A DNA stretch of 17,147 bases from an uncultured Actinomyces sp. (GTDB taxonomy: Bacteria > Actinomycetota > Actinomycetes > Actinomycetales > Actinomycetaceae). Positions 14,378 to 17,147 of the stretch are shown in pieces. A model generated the notes under the pieces. The model was not told where the DNA came from. It worked only from the letters and a program-made list of their open reading frames with translations, and searched no databases. The stretch is from contig CAKAPY010000007.1 of the NCBI GenBank assembly GCA_916719935.1, forward strand, positions 1 to 17,147, given 5' to 3'. Numbering within the stretch: the first letter of the stretch is position 1; the number at the start of each line of letters is the position of its first letter. The translations under genes and the position numbers were made by a program.

Positions 14378-15114
14378 TCTTCCATTCCTTCTGCCGAACG
14401 CAAGAAATCGGAGAGTCTGTTAGCTGCGGCAACGGCAGAAGGGCCGTGTTGACGGCCAGGCTGACGTCCCATGCGCTCAACAGGACCCGAAATGGTCACT
14501 GCGGCCAGCACACGACCCGAAGGGCCACGAACGGGGGCGGAAACTGAAGCAACGCCGGGCTCACGTTCTGCAACCGACTGCGCCCAGCCTCGGCGACGAA
14601 CTTGAGCAAGCATCGTCGCATTGAAAGAGGCGCCGTAAAGGCCTCGGTGAAGACGATCGGGTTCTTCCCATGCAAGAAGGACTTGGGCAGCAGAACCTGC
14701 CTTCATGGTCAATGTCGCGCCAACGGGGATGGAGTCGCGAAGGCCCATCTCGCGTTCGGAAGCTGCAACGCACACTCTAAAGTCGCCTTGGCGGCGGAAA
14801 AGCTGAGTGGATTCCTTCGTGTGGTTGCGAAGCGCAACGAGGACTGGCATTGCAGCTGCGAGAAGGCGATCTTCACCCGCAGAGGAAGCAAGTTCTTGAA
14901 GGCGTGGTCCTAAGACGAAACGTCCCTGCATATCGCGTGCAACGAAACGGTGATATTCCAGTGCAACTGCGAGGCGATGCGCAGTGGGGCGCGCCAAACC
15001 TGTTGTTGCAACCAATTGGGCCAGGGGGGCCGGGCCTGCTTCAAGTGCGCTCAAAACCAATGCGGCTTTATCCAGAACGCCGACACCACTTCCAAAGGCT
15101 TCTGAGTCCTCCAT
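14374..15114 (-). CDS. IclR family transcriptional regulator, likely LtbR/NdgR-type leu regulator
   Basis: DNA-binding regulator of 246 residues. The winged helix-turn-helix occupies about 10-70 (GVGVLDKAALVLSALE, then LAQLVATTGLARPTAHRLAV) and the IclR effector domain fills the rest (VGATLTMKAGSAAQVLLAW, REPGVASVSAPVRGPSG). The position beside and divergent from leuCD matches the actinobacterial LtbR/NdgR regulators (Rv2989 in M. tuberculosis, from memory), which control leucine biosynthesis. The ATG at 15114 gives the usual short lead into the HTH. An ATG at 15135 (seven residues longer) lies inside the palindrome and a TTG at 15174 would run through it; neither has a ribosome site. No Shine-Dalgarno precedes 15114, so the message may be leaderless or weakly translated. 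It probably represses its own promoter through the palindrome at 15129-15145. Confidence 0.88.
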   Translation of the reverse strand: MEDSEAFGSGVGVLDKAALVLSALEAGPAPLAQLVATTGLARPTAHRLAVALEYHRFVARDMQGRFVLGPRLQELASSAGEDRLLAAAMPVLVALRNHTKESTQLFRRQGDFRVCVAASEREMGLRDSIPVGATLTMKAGSAAQVLLAWEEPDRLHRGLYGASFNATMLAQVRRRGWAQSVAEREPGVASVSAPVRGPSGRVLAAVTISGPVERMGRQPGRQHGPSAVAAANRLSDFLRSAEGMED

Positions 15115-15128
15115 GAACACATTTTCAC

Positions 15129-15145
15129 ATCTCATTAAATGAGAT
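15129..15145. promoter_or_regulatory. Perfect palindrome in the IclR-leuC spacer, probable operator
   Basis: ATCTCATT (15129-15136), A, AATGAGAT (15138-15145): two perfect 8-bp arms around one base. It sits 15 bp before the regulator start and 64 bp before leuC. Symmetry, length and place fit a dimeric IclR-family regulator that controls both directions. The AT-rich centre (TTAAAT / TTTAAT) could also supply a -10 element on either strand. Confidence 0.65.
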
Positions 15146-15209
15146 ATCAAGTCCAACTCTCTAGGAAATGTCAATCATGGGAAGAAAGAAGTCGATGAAG
15201 GAGCGGGAA

Positions 15210-16616
15210 ATGAGCGGAACGCTGGCCGAGAAGGTTTGGGCTGATCACGTCGTAGTGCACGGTGAAAACGGTGCGCCCGATCTTCTCTACATCGACCTCC
15301 ACTTGGTCCACGAGGTGACCAGTCCGCAGGCATTCGATGGTCTGCGCATGGCCGGACGCCAGGTCCGTCGCCCTGATCTCACGATTGCAACCGAGGACCA
15401 CAACACTCCTACGGTCAATATCGACCTGCCGATCGCTGATATCACCAGTCGCACGCAGATCGACACCCTTCGAAAGAACGCCAAGGAATTCGGAATCCGC
15501 CTGCATTCACTGGGCGATGCCGACCAAGGAATCGTTCATGTTGTCGGTCCCCAGTTGGGACTCACCCAACCCGGTATGACCATTGTTTGCGGTGACTCGC
15601 ATACATCAACCCACGGAGCATTCGGTGCGCTGGCAATGGGTATTGGTACCAGCCAGGTCGAACACGTTCTGGCGACTCAAACACTGCCGATGGCTCCTTT
15701 TAAGACCATGGCTATTACCGTCAATGGCTCTCTGCCAAAGGGTGCTACTGCGAAGGACATCATCCTTGCCGTGATCGCGAAGATTGGAACCGGTGGGGGA
15801 CAGGGATACGTCCTTGAGTATCGTGGCCAGGCAATCCGCGAACTTTCGATGGAAGGTCGCATGACGATCTGCAATATGTCCATCGAAGCGGGTGCGCGAG
15901 CGGGAATGGTTGCCCCCGATGAAACAACCTTCGAATACCTGAAGGGACGTCCGCACGCACCCGAAGGCGAAGAATGGGATCGTGCCCTGGAGTACTGGAA
16001 GACCTTGCACTCAGATGAAGATGCGGTCTTTGACGCTGAGGTGGTCCTGAATGCTGAGGACTTGGAGCCCTTTGTTACCTGGGGGACAAACCCCGGACAG
16101 GGTGTCCCGCTCTCGGGCAGCGTTCCCAACCCGGATGACTTTGAGGACGAAATCAAGCGAGCCGCAGCGCAGAAGGCTTTGGATTACATGGGGCTTGAAG
16201 CCGGTACTCCCATGCGCGATATCAAGATCGACACAGTTTTCTTGGGATCGTGCACCAATGGGCGCATTGAAGACCTGCGTGCCGCTGCAAAGGTCATTGA
16301 GGGGCACACCAAGGCTCCGGGACTCAGGATGCTGGTTGTCCCCGGTTCTGCACGGGTGCGCCTGCAAGCCGAAGCTGAAGGCCTGGACAAGATCTTCACC
16401 GAGTTCGGTGCGGAATGGCGTAATGCCGGCTGCTCGATGTGTCTGGGAATGAACCCCGACCAGCTTGCTCCTCAGGAACGTTCGGCCTCGACATCAAACC
16501 GAAACTTTGAGGGCCGCCAAGGAAAGCTTTCGCGGACCCACCTGGTCTCTCCGCTGGTCGCGGCAGCCACCGCTATTCGCGGCACTCTGTCCTCTCCGGC
16601 CGACCTGGACGACTAA
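15210..16616 (+). CDS. leuC: 3-isopropylmalate dehydratase large subunit
   Basis: Large subunit (468 residues) of the heterodimeric LeuCD enzyme that isomerises 2- to 3-isopropylmalate in leucine synthesis, a cytoplasmic [4Fe-4S] aconitase-family protein. Visible are ATEDHNTPT (60-68), VCGDSHTSTHGAFGALAMG (126-144), GTSQVEHVLATQTL (146-159), and the cluster ligands C348 in FLGSCTNGRIEDL and C408/C411 in NAGCSMCLGMNPD. The ATG at 15210 is chosen because it gives the normal MSGTLAEKVW start and has AAGGAG (15198-15203) six bases upstream; open frame continues to 15168 but would add an atypical basic extension. leuD follows after 32 bp. A leader with Leu codons or an attenuator is not visible; control by the IclR palindrome upstream is likely. 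Confidence 0.97.
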   Translation: MSGTLAEKVWADHVVVHGENGAPDLLYIDLHLVHEVTSPQAFDGLRMAGRQVRRPDLTIATEDHNTPTVNIDLPIADITSRTQIDTLRKNAKEFGIRLHSLGDADQGIVHVVGPQLGLTQPGMTIVCGDSHTSTHGAFGALAMGIGTSQVEHVLATQTLPMAPFKTMAITVNGSLPKGATAKDIILAVIAKIGTGGGQGYVLEYRGQAIRELSMEGRMTICNMSIEAGARAGMVAPDETTFEYLKGRPHAPEGEEWDRALEYWKTLHSDEDAVFDAEVVLNAEDLEPFVTWGTNPGQGVPLSGSVPNPDDFEDEIKRAAAQKALDYMGLEAGTPMRDIKIDTVFLGSCTNGRIEDLRAAAKVIEGHTKAPGLRMLVVPGSARVRLQAEAEGLDKIFTEFGAEWRNAGCSMCLGMNPDQLAPQERSASTSNRNFEGRQGKLSRTHLVSPLVAAATAIRGTLSSPADLDD

Positions 16617-16648
16617 GAATTCGCTAATACACATTCGAAGGAAAACTC

Positions 16649-17147
16649 ATGGAAAAGTTCATTTCGCACACGGGTATTGGCGTTCCGCTGCGCCGTTCAA
16701 ATGTTGACACCGACCAGATCATCCCCGCGGTTTTCTTGAAGCGCGTGACCAAGACTGGATTTGATGACGCGCTGTTCTATGCATGGCGTCGCGACCCAGA
16801 GTTCATCTTGAACCGCGAACCCTACAACCATGGCAGCGTTCTGATCGCTGGACCTGATTTTGGCACTGGTTCCTCGCGTGAACACGCGGTCTGGGCACTG
16901 CGTGACTACGGCTTCAAGGTCGTTCTCGCACCGAAGTTTGCTGATATTTTCCGAGGAAATGCAGGCAAACAGGGTTTGGTGACAGGAATTATCAGCGAAG
17001 CAGACTGTGAAAAGCTTTGGGATCTGCTCGATGCGAATCCCGGTGCCGAAATCACCGTTTCGCTTGAGGACAAGACCGCGACCCTTGGTGATTTCACCTG
17101 CACTTTCGATATTGATGACTATGTGCGCTGGACGCTCATGGAAGGTC
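16649..17147 (+). CDS. leuD: 3-isopropylmalate dehydratase small subunit (partial, cut by window end)
   Basis: The first 166 residues are visible; the family is about 200 long, so only the C-terminus is missing. Landmarks are RRSNVDTDQIIPAVFLKRV (16-34), then IAGPDFGTGSSREHAVWALR (66-85), the swivelling-domain loop that completes the LeuC active site, and PKFADIFRGNAGKQGLV. The ATG at 16649 has GAAGGA (16637-16642) six bases upstream. It works as the partner of LeuC and is co-transcribed with it. Confidence 0.95.
   Translation, partial: MEKFISHTGIGVPLRRSNVDTDQIIPAVFLKRVTKTGFDDALFYAWRRDPEFILNREPYNHGSVLIAGPDFGTGSSREHAVWALRDYGFKVVLAPKFADIFRGNAGKQGLVTGIISEADCEKLWDLLDANPGAEITVSLEDKTATLGDFTCTFDIDDYVRWTLMEG

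Noticed and set aside
15168..15209. Longer LeuC start or a leu leader peptide
   Set aside because: The extension is basic and atypical, the ribosome site fits 15210, and there is no run of Leu codons or attenuator hairpin.
1..17147. CRISPR arrays, insertion sequences, prophage or integrase genes
   Set aside because: No regularly spaced direct repeats, transposase or integrase motifs were found on either strand; there is no visible vehicle for the accessory block.

Overview
The window looks like the chromosome of a mid-GC member of the Actinomycetota, most likely of the Actinomycetaceae (Actinomyces/Schaalia type). The evidence is a DUF3516-type Ski2-like helicase, a gltX that ends close to tRNA-Gln and tRNA-Glu, an IclR regulator divergent from leuCD, several TTG/GTG candidate starts, and a gltX promoter that points to a leaderless mRNA. 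The family assignment is inference from gene content only; no homology search was run.

Layout. (a) 1-476: two 5'-truncated copies of a glyoxalase/bleomycin-resistance (VOC) gene, joined head to head as an imperfect inverted repeat. (b) 520-3282 (-): large DUF3516 helicase. (c) 3419-5692 (+): AGCS sodium:amino-acid symporter and a fumarylacetoacetate-hydrolase-family enzyme, closed by a terminator. (d) 5906-7447 (+): a compact three-gene cassette. A small TNT-like (tuberculosis necrotizing toxin-like NADase) protein sits between two mutually related, immunity-like proteins, and a terminator follows. (e) 7648-9934 (+): NCS1 nucleobase permease and a trimeric-type purine nucleoside phosphorylase with altered base-binding residues. 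(f) 9963-11126 (-): MalY/PatB-type C-S lyase/aminotransferase. (g) 11339-13195 (+): gltX, a strong hairpin, then a tRNA-Gln(CTG)/tRNA-Glu(CTC) unit with its own promoter and a textbook terminator. (h) 13238-14377 (+): GT4 glycosyltransferase, tail to tail with (i) 14374-15114 (-), an IclR regulator. (j) 15210-17147 (+): leuC and partial leuD, with a perfect palindrome in the divergent spacer.

How the genes fit together. As I recall, FAH-family gene / gltX / tRNAs / IclR / leuC / leuD is a conserved order in actinobacteria such as Mycobacterium. Here about 5.6 kb (TNT cassette, nucleobase salvage pair, C-S lyase) lies between the FAH gene and gltX, so that block is the accessory part. GltX probably charges both tRNA-Glu and tRNA-Gln (non-discriminating, with GatCAB elsewhere), which suits its place beside both tRNAs. 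The IclR protein probably controls leuCD and itself through the palindrome. The most unusual item is the TNT-like/immunity cassette: it has no secretion or export domain in the window, and the family's catalytic glutamine appears to be replaced.
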